DNA of 12,854 nucleotides from Methanobacteriota archaeon. Lineage in GTDB: Archaea > Thermoplasmatota > E2 > DHVEG-1. Below the pieces are notes generated by a model. That model was not told the origin of the DNA, searched no databases, and saw nothing but the letters and a program-made list of their open reading frames with translations. Position 1 is the first letter of the stretch; the number at the start of each line of letters is the position of its first letter. Of this stretch, positions 1-7,370 are shown piece after piece. A program made the position numbers and the translations under genes. The stretch spans positions 1-12,854 of the forward strand of contig JAPKYG010000112.1 in assembly GCA_026394435.1 (NCBI GenBank), given 5' to 3'.

Positions 1-150
1 AGTGACATCTGTGCGATTATGATCAGCATCAGGAGTAAAATCAAGTAATGTGATGTCTTTATGTTTCTTTATTAGGTTATGGATTGTCTCAATAGTCTCT
101 TTGTTTTTTCCTTCGCTGAAATTCGGTACACATTCTATCAGTCTTGCCAT
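1..150 (-). CDS. ftcD: Glutamate formimidoyltransferase, N-terminal 50 residues (cut by left window edge)
   Basis: Transfers the formimino group of N-formimino-L-glutamate to tetrahydrofolate, releasing glutamate: the last step of one branch of histidine degradation. Only the first 50 codons are in the window, with no stop before the edge. The visible residues carry the family's N-terminal hallmarks: a LIECVPNFSEGKN stretch at residues 4-16 and LLDFTPDADHNRTDVT at residues 35-50, which match the conserved CVPNFSEG and D-P-D-x-D-x-NRT signatures of the formiminotransferase N-subdomain. The ATG is preceded by a good Shine-Dalgarno GGTGA (reverse complement of about 157-161). It is divergent from hutI, whose product is this enzyme's substrate, which strongly supports the call. 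Whether a cyclodeaminase domain follows cannot be seen; most archaeal versions lack it. The folate requirement implies a tetrahydrofolate-type C1 carrier in this organism (inference). Confidence 0.88.
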   Translation of the reverse strand, partial: MARLIECVPNFSEGKNKETIETIHNLIKKHKDITLLDFTPDADHNRTDVT

Positions 151-184
151 AGGGATTCACCGTAAACCTTAATCGGGAGTCCTT

Positions 185-194
185 CATTTAACTA
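185..194. promoter_or_regulatory. Possible shared TATA element between ftcD and hutI
   Basis: The 58-bp divergent spacer holds one TATA-like stretch, catttaacta. Read on the minus strand it would place a transcription start near 163, giving a short leader that contains the GGTGA Shine-Dalgarno of ftcD. Read on the plus strand it lies about 20 nt upstream of the hutI ATG, slightly too close for a canonical leaderless start. Neither BRE is convincing. Confidence 0.3.
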
Positions 195-208
195 TTTGGG
201 AACACGGT

Positions 209-1426
209 ATGGAATCTGTTGACCTCCTCATCACTAATGCAAGCGAACTGCTGACGTTGAAAGGGCCAAAAAAACCCAGGACACGAGAGCAAATGAAGAG
301 ACTTTCCATCATTAAGAACGGGTCGGTTGCCGTAAAGAATGGTCTGATCGTTGATGTCGGGCGGAATCTTCGATACAAGACGGAAACAACCATAGATGCT
401 TCTGGGAAGCTCGTGATGCCTGGGTTTGTGGATCCTCATACGCATGTGGTGTTTGCAGGGTCTCGTGAGTTTGAGCTGGATTTGAAGCTTGCTGGTGTTC
501 CGTATATGGAGATTCTGAAGCGCGGGGGCGGAATATTTTATACTGTGAAGGAAACCCGAAAAGCCTCTCCGACACAGTTGTTGCAGCAGAGTAAGAAACG
601 TCTTGATACCATGCTTTCGTATGGGACAACTTCTTGTGAGGCGAAAACCGGGTATGGATTGGATGTTGAAACTGAGATAAAGATGCTGAATGTTCAGAAG
701 AAACTTCAGGAGAGTCATCCGATGGATTTGGTTTCGACGTTCCTTGGTGCGCATACGATACCAAAGGATCAGCAAGCTACCGAGTACATACGAACGGTGA
801 TTACAGAGATGCTTCCGAAAACCAAGGGTCTGGCGCGGTTCTGTGACGTGTTTTGTGAGAAAGGAGTTTTTACGGTTCCTCAATCAAGGAAAATCCTTGA
901 TGCTGGAAAACAATATGGTCTCATCCCCAAGATTCATGCGGATGAGATTGTGGATGCGGGAGGTGCTGCCCTTGCAGCAGAGGTTGGTGCGATCAGTGCA
1001 GATCATTTGTTGATGTCATCTGAGACTGGTTTAAGGGCAATGGAGCAAAACGGTGTGATTGGGGTGCTTCTGCCGGGGACTCCGTTTTGTTTGATGATGC
1101 AGCGGTACGCACCAGCACGACAGATCATTGATTGTGGTGTTCCAGTTGCGTTGGCGACTGATTTGAACCCGAATTGTTGGACGGAGAGTATGCAGTTGAT
1201 GATTCAGCTTGCGTGTTTGAAAATGCAGATGACTGCTGCAGAAGCGGTGACCGCGGCGACGTTTAACGCCGCGTGTGCTATTGGGATGCACAACATCGTC
1301 GGGAGTCTGGAGAAAGGCAAACAGGCTGATTGTATTATCCTTGATTGTCCGAACCATCAGTTTCTCCCCTATCATTTTGGGGTGAACTTGGTTAAAACCG
1401 TGGTAAAAAAGGGTCGTGTGCTCTAA
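209..1426 (+). CDS. hutI: Imidazolonepropionase
   Basis: Hydrolyses 4-imidazolone-5-propanoate to N-formimino-L-glutamate, the third step of cytosolic histidine degradation. The 405-residue protein is close to the usual family length. It is an amidohydrolase with the metal-binding HxH at His77/His79 in PGFVDPHTHVVFAGSRE (residues 71-87), the family's GAHTIP segment (His182), metal-ligand His243 in KIHADE, SADH (His266) and the catalytic/metal Asp318 in ATDLNPN (316-322). The N-terminus begins with the small beta-sandwich strand VDLLITNASELLTL, and the C-terminal strand GKQADCIILD closes that sandwich, so the gene looks complete. ATG 209 is the only sensible start, because an in-frame stop lies at 170-172; no clear Shine-Dalgarno precedes it. 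It is divergent from the formiminotransferase gene, forming a two-gene hut locus. hutH and hutU are not in the window. Confidence 0.96.
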   Translation: MESVDLLITNASELLTLKGPKKPRTREQMKRLSIIKNGSVAVKNGLIVDVGRNLRYKTETTIDASGKLVMPGFVDPHTHVVFAGSREFELDLKLAGVPYMEILKRGGGIFYTVKETRKASPTQLLQQSKKRLDTMLSYGTTSCEAKTGYGLDVETEIKMLNVQKKLQESHPMDLVSTFLGAHTIPKDQQATEYIRTVITEMLPKTKGLARFCDVFCEKGVFTVPQSRKILDAGKQYGLIPKIHADEIVDAGGAALAAEVGAISADHLLMSSETGLRAMEQNGVIGVLLPGTPFCLMMQRYAPARQIIDCGVPVALATDLNPNCWTESMQLMIQLACLKMQMTAAEAVTAATFNAACAIGMHNIVGSLEKGKQADCIILDCPNHQFLPYHFGVNLVKTVVKKGRVL

Positions 1427-1427
1427 G

Positions 1428-1443
1428 TTTTTCTTATTTTTTT
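1428..1443 (+). terminator. Oligo-T terminator after hutI
   Basis: A run of T residues broken by one C and one A starts one base after the hutI stop codon. Intrinsic archaeal termination relies on such U-rich tracts without needing a hairpin. Confidence 0.6.
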
Positions 1444-1491
1444 ATGTCGCAACTCTAATATATGAATAAGACAATAATTATTTATAGAGTC

Positions 1492-1500
1492 ATATTTAAA
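1492..1500 (+). promoter_or_regulatory. TATA box for the 1084-residue surface protein
   Basis: The ATATTTAAA element is centred 26 nt upstream of ATG 1522, the spacing expected if transcription begins at or next to that ATG. This is the main argument for a leaderless start at 1522 rather than the in-frame ATG at 1462, which would lie upstream of the promoter. Confidence 0.6.
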
Positions 1501-1521
1501 AGCGGAGATTCGTGGACCATC

Positions 1522-4500
1522 ATGGTTTCAAAAGCAATAGGCGTTATACTCGTGGCAGGTTTTCTCCTATTTCCCCTGTTTTCAATAAATACCGTCGTAG
1601 CTGAGGATCGGTGGTGGAATAACCAATGGTCGTTTCGCCAGGAACTCGTGCTTCCCTTCGATACTAGTTCAGACCTAGCGGCTTTCCAGCCAGTTGATAC
1701 GACCATCATATTTGATAATCCTTGTTGGGCGCGCGATGAACTGCAACACTCGATTCGCGTGATTTACCAAGCTGATACAGTACTTGAATCTCAGATTTAT
1801 GGCCTCGTCCATAGCGATGACGGTCATATTGCCTCATGTAACCTCGTCTTTCTTACTCCCAAAGAGGTAGATGAAATCGGACAATATTATGTGTATTATG
1901 ATGAATCAGAGACTGCTTCTCCGATGTATCCCGATCATGTATCTATCGAGGATTCTTCTTATTTCTATGAACCTATCTCAGGATACCCCTTACAATCCCA
2001 ATATTATAAAATCTCCCAGGAAGAATCAATTACCTATGCAGTGGCACAGCAAGGACAGTTTCTCTGGTATAGTACCTCGCAGTACGTGACAAAATTAAAG
2101 GAAGGATCAACCGAGATGATGCCAAAGAACGGAGAAGCTGCTGCATCGTTTGACTTCACCTATTACTATAACGAAGAAATGTGGCAGTATAATTCAACAA
2201 GTCAACAGCTTGTTTCAAAGAAGATACTCTGCGATGGAAATCTCATGGTATCCTGTGAGATTGTGAGTCGCTCAACTGGTGATGACCTCCAAACCAGTGC
2301 GGTCTACAAATATTACTATTGTCCCCTGGAGTATAAACGAATCCATGTACAGGTAACCCATCAGGCGTTGAAAGAATGTGTAATATATCCACCAAGCAAC
2401 ACCGATGGCACCTATGGGTCGTTGCAATGTGGTGGGATACATAGCACAGCAATTCAAGACCTGAACTTTGGTACACTATACCCGTATCTGCACGTCTTTA
2501 CCGAACAGAATATTGTGGAAGAATACAGAATTGATACAAACCCTGAGTTCATCCCTGAAGATCCGGTTATCAGACTCATAAAAACCACTGATGATGTCGA
2601 TGTCGGAAAAAACGCCTGGGCGTCATTTGATGAAGGAACCACCGGTTCGGTTCATGCGCTCGTGTTTGGTTCCTCTTCGGTGGTGAAAGCAGGAGAAGAT
2701 GAACGAGATGGGATTCAGTTGAAGGTCTATGAATCAGATTATCCTCATCTTCCGGGGTTGGAATATGATATAGCAGCGTTTCAATTTACTCGGAATGCGT
2801 ATGAAGCAGGGAATGCTACGAAAGATATGGTGATCCCAAAAGGATTTATTGCATCTTTTGACGCTGAGTTCTTTTCCTCACCTGTTGGAGGGTATCCTTT
2901 TGTGGAAACCGAAGCAGAGATTTTCCAAGCACTGGTGAAACTGAAACCAGCATCGGACGCGAATGGTACTTCGGAAAATAATCAGACTCAAGACCGTTAT
3001 TCACTGACGGTGTATGTCCATAATGCCCCCTCGGTTCCTTTCGGCTCTGCACTTTCAGCGCTCACGGGGCGTAATTTTCCCTATATCACCGTGGAGGTAT
3101 ATCGTGAGGAAGAGTTAGTCAGTTCTGGGTCCGCGATACGACTCCCGCTCAACCCTTTCTCTTCGTCTGAGCAATCTTCCTTTGCGCAACGTTTCATTAC
3201 CACTGCCCATATCTTTGATGCTTGTAATTTTTCAGTGTGTAAAAAAATCGATTTTCAACAACTTGATGCTAGTCGTTATCTTATCAAAGTGTTTAGGGAC
3301 AATTCTTTGCTAGGAAATGAACGGCGATATATCGGATATACGATTATTGATCTAACCAAGGATACAAAAATTTATGTATTTTGTAAACGGCAGGGGTCTT
3401 GTTTGATTTCGTTAGTTGATCAAGAGGGGAACGGAATCGATGGCGCCAGTGCACTACTTATGCATGATGGCGTTGTAGTAGCTCGAAATACGACGAGTAA
3501 CGGGCATGCATTGCTCACCGCCCCATGCGGTTTTATGCAACAGTATCAACTTATCATTCTGTATCGTGGTTTTGTAGTGGAGAATGAAACAATCCGTTTT
3601 GGTTATGCGCATTCCTTGGTTTCCCTGAAAAAATCATTGGAACTTCATCAGGACGAGTGGACTTTAAAATTAATGGATATGTGGGAGTTGCCGTTAGAAA
3701 TCGATGTGACACCTCAGCTTACTAGTGAAGCGATGGAAACGCCAATGGTACTTTTTGCCGAACAACGGAGTAACGACCTGTATCACTTCACCCATCTTGT
3801 TCCCGCAGCATACCAGCTGCAGATCCAATATAAATCATTCCTTGTTGAAAAAAAGATCCAGATTCCTTCAAATGATGTGACTTTGGTTTTTCCTGCGATG
3901 TTTCCGATCACGTTCCAGGTGCTAAATTCTCGTGGTATGAAGATAGGTGATGCAACAATTCAACTCAGTCGGGGTGGTAAAACCGTTGATCTAAAAAGTA
4001 ACGTTTCTGGAACTGTGCTGTCAGTTCCGCCTGGTTCTTATGTTGTGTCTGTCCTTTCTCAGGGTCAGATTATTAGCCAGCGATCGTTAAATGTAGTTAG
4101 TGACCGGAGTGTTGATTTTTTTACTACTCAGGAGCCGGTGTTTCCATTGCTTGTCCTTGTTGTAGTTGGTATTATTGTGCTGTTTGGTCTCGCGATGAGT
4201 ACAATGAAGAAGAACCCCTTCTATTTTCTTGTGGTCCTTGTCCTAGGTCTTTCTGTTGCTGGAATAGTATCTCCCTGGTGGACGCTTCAAGGATTCTCCT
4301 CTGATGTGCAGACCTCCTCAGTGCTGTATCTGATCCCTTTAGATTTAGTCACGACGACGAAAACATCTCAATTTATTGGAGGGGAGCTTGCTTTTTTCCC
4401 TGATATCTTTGTTAATGTCATGACTGCTCTTCTTGTTCTGACAACCGTGAGTTGTTTTCTTATTCTTTTAAGCCTGGTTTTCAAACGAGTTGGTAAGAAA

Positions 4501-4776
4501 AAATTGCATCTCTTTTCCTTGGTATGTGCTCTTTTTATTCTGATTTGTTCGCTTGTTGTATTTTCCATTGCGATGTCTGCGTTCACAGACGTTGGGGTCG
4601 GGAGTTTCCTAGGGCAAGGAATCATTGATGTCTCTGTTCAAGGTGAGGGAACGGCAACATCTGTGTTCTGTCAGTGGGGCCCGGGGATTGGTTTCTGGTT
4701 GTATGGTTTGTCTGTTCTGATTCTGTTATCTACATTAGTGCATGCAATAATTAATAATAAGAAAAGAAAGACGTAA
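1522..4776 (+). CDS. Large secreted surface protein with beta-sandwich domains and a five-helix C-terminal membrane region
   Basis: Function not recognised. The predicted protein has 1084 residues. A signal peptide covers about residues 1-27 (hydrophobic stretch, then TVVA before EDRWW). The WWNNQWSFRQELVLPF start resembles the opening of DUF2341-type extracellular domains. A long Tyr/Cys-bearing ectodomain reaches about residue 620, followed by two or three transthyretin/carboxypeptidase-regulatory-like beta-sandwiches (about 625-695, 715-788, 794-868; the last has the typical PPGSYVVSV turn). Transmembrane helices lie near 874-894, 898-918, 962-987, 995-1020 and 1054-1076. Lys/Arg-rich loops (KK after helix 1, KRVGKKK after helix 3, NNKKRKT at the end) place the ectodomain outside and the C-terminus inside. 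ATG 1522 is chosen over ATG 1462 because the signal peptide and a correctly spaced TATA box both fit it. It converges on another envelope operon, so a cell-surface role is likely, but no enzymatic motif was found. Confidence 0.85.
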   Translation: MVSKAIGVILVAGFLLFPLFSINTVVAEDRWWNNQWSFRQELVLPFDTSSDLAAFQPVDTTIIFDNPCWARDELQHSIRVIYQADTVLESQIYGLVHSDDGHIASCNLVFLTPKEVDEIGQYYVYYDESETASPMYPDHVSIEDSSYFYEPISGYPLQSQYYKISQEESITYAVAQQGQFLWYSTSQYVTKLKEGSTEMMPKNGEAAASFDFTYYYNEEMWQYNSTSQQLVSKKILCDGNLMVSCEIVSRSTGDDLQTSAVYKYYYCPLEYKRIHVQVTHQALKECVIYPPSNTDGTYGSLQCGGIHSTAIQDLNFGTLYPYLHVFTEQNIVEEYRIDTNPEFIPEDPVIRLIKTTDDVDVGKNAWASFDEGTTGSVHALVFGSSSVVKAGEDERDGIQLKVYESDYPHLPGLEYDIAAFQFTRNAYEAGNATKDMVIPKGFIASFDAEFFSSPVGGYPFVETEAEIFQALVKLKPASDANGTSENNQTQDRYSLTVYVHNAPSVPFGSALSALTGRNFPYITVEVYREEELVSSGSAIRLPLNPFSSSEQSSFAQRFITTAHIFDACNFSVCKKIDFQQLDASRYLIKVFRDNSLLGNERRYIGYTIIDLTKDTKIYVFCKRQGSCLISLVDQEGNGIDGASALLMHDGVVVARNTTSNGHALLTAPCGFMQQYQLIILYRGFVVENETIRFGYAHSLVSLKKSLELHQDEWTLKLMDMWELPLEIDVTPQLTSEAMETPMVLFAEQRSNDLYHFTHLVPAAYQLQIQYKSFLVEKKIQIPSNDVTLVFPAMFPITFQVLNSRGMKIGDATIQLSRGGKTVDLKSNVSGTVLSVPPGSYVVSVLSQGQIISQRSLNVVSDRSVDFFTTQEPVFPLLVLVVVGIIVLFGLAMSTMKKNPFYFLVVLVLGLSVAGIVSPWWTLQGFSSDVQTSSVLYLIPLDLVTTTKTSQFIGGELAFFPDIFVNVMTALLVLTTVSCFLILLSLVFKRVGKKKLHLFSLVCALFILICSLVVFSIAMSAFTDVGVGSFLGQGIIDVSVQGEGTATSVFCQWGPGIGFWLYGLSVLILLSTLVHAIINNKKRKT

Positions 4777-6192
4777 TTATTTTTCTCTTAGTTTCTTAAG
4801 TTGTTTTTCTTGTTCGCTTTTGATCTTGGTAAGTGTTTTTTCTTTGGCTATATCCTCAGCTGGGATGCTTGGCTTTTTTTGTTCTGTTTTTAGTGGTTTT
4901 TCTGATTTCTCGAAAATAGCTAAAAGGGATTTTACTGGTTTTTTGTTCTGTTTTTTTTCGGGTTTTTCTGCAACGGTTTGTGGTGTTTCTACTTTCTTGA
5001 AAAGAGTTAAGAGGGATTTTATTGGTTTTTTTTCTTCTGGTTTTGTTAATGTCTTTCGATAGTCATCGTACCAGAGTAATGCTGATTTGTATTCGTCTTC
5101 CATCATGAGTCGTTCGTGTTTATATGCGTCTTTATCTCCTCGTTTTAATTCTGCGAGATGGGTGCGTTCCTCAGGGATGGTCCATGGTTTGTTTGGTTTG
5201 CCGTAGAGTTCTCGTTCGCGTTTGTTTCGGAGGTAGAAGAAAATGAAGTAGATGATGAGAACAAGAATGATAATTGCACCAATTGGGAGGGTTATCAATG
5301 GAGAGATGTAGAAACCTTCAGTCATCACGATAACACTGAGGCTAATTTTTTCAGTGGGATTGCCTAGGGGATAGATAGAAATATCGACTTTTCTTGGTGT
5401 TCCGACATCATAGAACACCTCAGGTGTGATAACTTGTAATTGGATCGTTCGTGTCTCACCAGAATTAAGGGTAAGACTTTGTTGCGCTACGAGCCCATAT
5501 GTTCCTAATTGACCTGCTACATTAAATTGGAATGTATTTCTATATTCGCCCTTGTTTGTCACTTCAATTGGAAAACTCACTATTGACCGAGGTGGCGCTT
5601 TTTTCGTTGTTTCTAATGCTCGGACATAGGCAAAATTTAATGATACTGCCTTCAATGGTAAATAAATGTAGGAGGATGCGTATTCAACTCCATCAGTAAG
5701 ATACCGTATACATTTTATTTTTATCAAAGGATTATAATCGGATGCGAGTTCATTGACTTGAGCATATACGATGACATGATGTGTCATCTGGTTACAAGTT
5801 TTACCGATTGTTGATGGCTCTATTTTTATTGCCCATCCATCGGGATATTCTGGTACAAATTTAATTGAGGTATATCCGAGCATTCCCTTTGGTACTTTAT
5901 AGACATAAACCCACCAGGTTTGCATCCACCATTGAGGATAAAAAGATAAATCACCACCTGGTAAAAATCTATTCCATTGCAATCCAAAATTATCCCGAAT
6001 TGTAAGGTTAATTGCAGTCCAATCCTTTTGGATTCCTGGAAGAACAGCATTATCAATTGTAGCGCCAACACCCGCTCCTTCAGTTTCATCCTCTTTTTGG
6101 GTTTTTTTCGATTGAACCAACGATGAACCTATTGACAATAGTAACACCAAAATACAGAAGAGTGTCATTAATAATTGTTTACCTCTATACAT
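4777..6192 (-). CDS. Secreted NEW3-like Ig-domain protein with one membrane helix and a Lys-rich cytoplasmic tail
   Basis: Function not recognised. The protein has 471 residues: a signal peptide (about 1-25), a Trp/Tyr-rich extracellular N-terminal domain (about 45-185), then an Ig-like domain at about 195-290. That domain has the NEW3-type pattern of APCHD/alpha-galactosidase-associated domains: VSFPIEVTNKGEYRNTF, then LNSGETRTIQLQV. A single helix at about 296-321 is followed by LRNKRERELYGKP, which fixes the tail inside the cell. The 150-residue tail is highly charged and contains a near-repeat, KKPIKSLLTLFKK (388-400) and KKPVKSLLAIFEK (417-429). ATG 6192 has a Shine-Dalgarno GAGG about 6 nt upstream. 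The gene starts 25 nt after the stop of the upstream surface-protein gene, so the two are probably co-transcribed. It may be a receptor or scaffold linking the surface to an intracellular partner (inference). Confidence 0.83.
   Translation of the reverse strand: MYRGKQLLMTLFCILVLLLSIGSSLVQSKKTQKEDETEGAGVGATIDNAVLPGIQKDWTAINLTIRDNFGLQWNRFLPGGDLSFYPQWWMQTWWVYVYKVPKGMLGYTSIKFVPEYPDGWAIKIEPSTIGKTCNQMTHHVIVYAQVNELASDYNPLIKIKCIRYLTDGVEYASSYIYLPLKAVSLNFAYVRALETTKKAPPRSIVSFPIEVTNKGEYRNTFQFNVAGQLGTYGLVAQQSLTLNSGETRTIQLQVITPEVFYDVGTPRKVDISIYPLGNPTEKISLSVIVMTEGFYISPLITLPIGAIIILVLIIYFIFFYLRNKRERELYGKPNKPWTIPEERTHLAELKRGDKDAYKHERLMMEDEYKSALLWYDDYRKTLTKPEEKKPIKSLLTLFKKVETPQTVAEKPEKKQNKKPVKSLLAIFEKSEKPLKTEQKKPSIPAEDIAKEKTLTKIKSEQEKQLKKLREK
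4906..4943 (-). repeat. Internal duplication unit in the cytoplasmic tail, downstream copy
   Basis: This 38-bp stretch matches 4993-5030 with about five mismatches at an offset of 87 bp (29 codons), so the duplication keeps the reading frame. It encodes the second KKPVKSLLAIFEK motif of the 471-residue envelope protein. Confidence 0.7.
4993..5030 (-). repeat. Internal duplication unit in the cytoplasmic tail, upstream copy
   Basis: This is the partner of the copy 87 bp away. It encodes KKPIKSLLTLFKK. Differences between the copies are mainly silent or conservative (I/V, L/I, T/A), which suggests that an amphipathic short motif is being kept. Confidence 0.7.
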
Positions 6193-6217
6193 TGTTTTCC
6201 TCGGATTTTTTTGTCAT

Positions 6218-7207
6218 TTATGTCTTTTTTCGCTTTTTCAGGATGATTACGACTAATGTTAATGCTGCAAATAGTAAAATTGGTTCGAATCCAGGAGCTG
6301 AAAATCCAATGCTATTCACTCGTACTTGAATGGAATGTGGTGATCCAGTAATAGCCGGTGTAGATGGTGGTGATTTTTCTGGTGTGAAAATTACGGTAAA
6401 TGTTCGTTGTTCGTTATGCCATCCAAAGTTATAAGGAGCTATCACTGAGAAAGTCATTTTTGCTTCTCCCGCTGGAGCAATGATCGTCTCAGTCGGGGAA
6501 ATTAGAGGTGCCCATTCAGCTAGTTCATCCTTGATTACTCCATGGACTATTATTTCTTTATTTCCCAAATTCTTTATAGTTACTGCAAAATTCACTGGTT
6601 CGCGAGGACCAACTTGTCGAATAGGATTGTCGACTTCAACAGATATCAATGGGATAAATTCTGGTTGGAAGTTCAATGTTGTAGAAAAGTTTACTTCTGC
6701 TATTCTACCAAGAGGCTTGGCATAAGCGTTTATTCCAATTGAATACGGTTGTGCCGGTGCATTTTCATATGGTGATATCACAATATTAGCATCCGCATAA
6801 GTTACGGTAATGTCAGGTGAATCGATGTATATATCTGGTGTAACCAAATAAATGTCCGCCCAGTTTGGTTTTTCTGTGATAGTGAGATGAATTTGTTGAG
6901 GAAAAACTATAAAGGATCCATAAACCCAAAGCTGTCCAAAAGTTTTTATTGCTAATATATTTTCCGGTCCAGCGAAAAAGTATCCAATTTTCAATTTGAT
7001 AGTGAGAGCGGTCTCTATGGTAATTGGAGTATTTAATGCTTCTAAACTTGAGGGATCAATATCAATAGTAATATATGCCGGATATGTTACAATTTTCGCT
7101 GATGCTGTTGTTGAATAGGGTGATAATAGAGAAGAGGAAAAAAGGGTTCCAACTAATATGAATCCTATGATAAAGGTAGCTTTTACCGTTTTTAGGTGTG
7201 TTGTCAT
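6218..7207 (-). CDS. Secreted NEW3-like Ig-domain protein with a PGF-CTERM-like sorting signal
   Basis: Function not recognised. The protein has 329 residues. A signal peptide covers about 1-37 (ending TTASA before KIV). A beta-rich N-terminal domain with no recognised family lies at about 38-180. A NEW3-like Ig domain lies at about 184-295 (EPVNFAVTIKNLGNKEIIV, then IIAPAGEAKMTFSVIAP). The C-terminus is tripartite: PGFE at 305-308, a short hydrophobic segment at 309-323 and the basic cluster KKRKK at 324-328. This is the layout of PGF-CTERM proteins, which archaeosortase A processes and links to membrane lipid. ATG 7207 has a strong Shine-Dalgarno GGTGG 6 nt upstream and a BRE/TATA further up. 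It is the first gene of an operon with the 471-residue protein, whose domain plan it shares except for the anchor. By eye it is more AT-rich than hutI or dhs. Confidence 0.85.
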   Translation of the reverse strand: MTTHLKTVKATFIIGFILVGTLFSSSLLSPYSTTASAKIVTYPAYITIDIDPSSLEALNTPITIETALTIKLKIGYFFAGPENILAIKTFGQLWVYGSFIVFPQQIHLTITEKPNWADIYLVTPDIYIDSPDITVTYADANIVISPYENAPAQPYSIGINAYAKPLGRIAEVNFSTTLNFQPEFIPLISVEVDNPIRQVGPREPVNFAVTIKNLGNKEIIVHGVIKDELAEWAPLISPTETIIAPAGEAKMTFSVIAPYNFGWHNEQRTFTVIFTPEKSPPSTPAITGSPHSIQVRVNSIGFSAPGFEPILLFAALTLVVIILKKRKKT

Positions 7208-7258
7208 TTCGTACCACCATTTTATTTTGTTTATACAATTATTACTTTCTTTTCTCAG

Positions 7259-7270
7259 TATTTAAACCTT
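7259..7270 (-). promoter_or_regulatory. BRE and TATA box of the two-gene envelope operon
   Basis: The minus strand reads AAGG followed by TTTAAATA. A start about 25 nt downstream, near 7236, would give a leader of roughly 28 nt carrying the GGTGG Shine-Dalgarno of the 329-residue protein. Confidence 0.65.
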
Positions 7271-7271
7271 G

Positions 7272-7279
7272 TTGTACAA
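7272..7279. promoter_or_regulatory. Palindrome TTGTACAA beside the envelope-operon promoter
   Basis: A perfect 8-bp palindrome abuts the BRE on its upstream side. A second TGTACA palindrome lies at 7305-7310, about 32 bp away centre to centre (three helical turns). This position suits a transcription-factor site. That it is an operator or activator site is inference only. Confidence 0.35.
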
Positions 7280-7370
7280 TTCTTCCTCATTATGGGGAGT
7301 GGTATGTACATATTAATATATAACTTACTTGATATAAAAATATTTGCATTAGATTAGATGATTTATCGAT

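Noticed and set aside
188..883. A long minus-strand open frame (231 codons) antisense to hutI
   Set aside because: It lies wholly inside the clearly genuine hutI, has unlike-protein composition (many His, Arg, Ser, Cys) and no promoter or Shine-Dalgarno at its start.
1462..1521. N-terminal extension of the surface protein from ATG 1462
   Set aside because: It would put 20 mostly polar or basic residues ahead of the signal peptide, and the TATA box that fits the gene lies downstream of that ATG.
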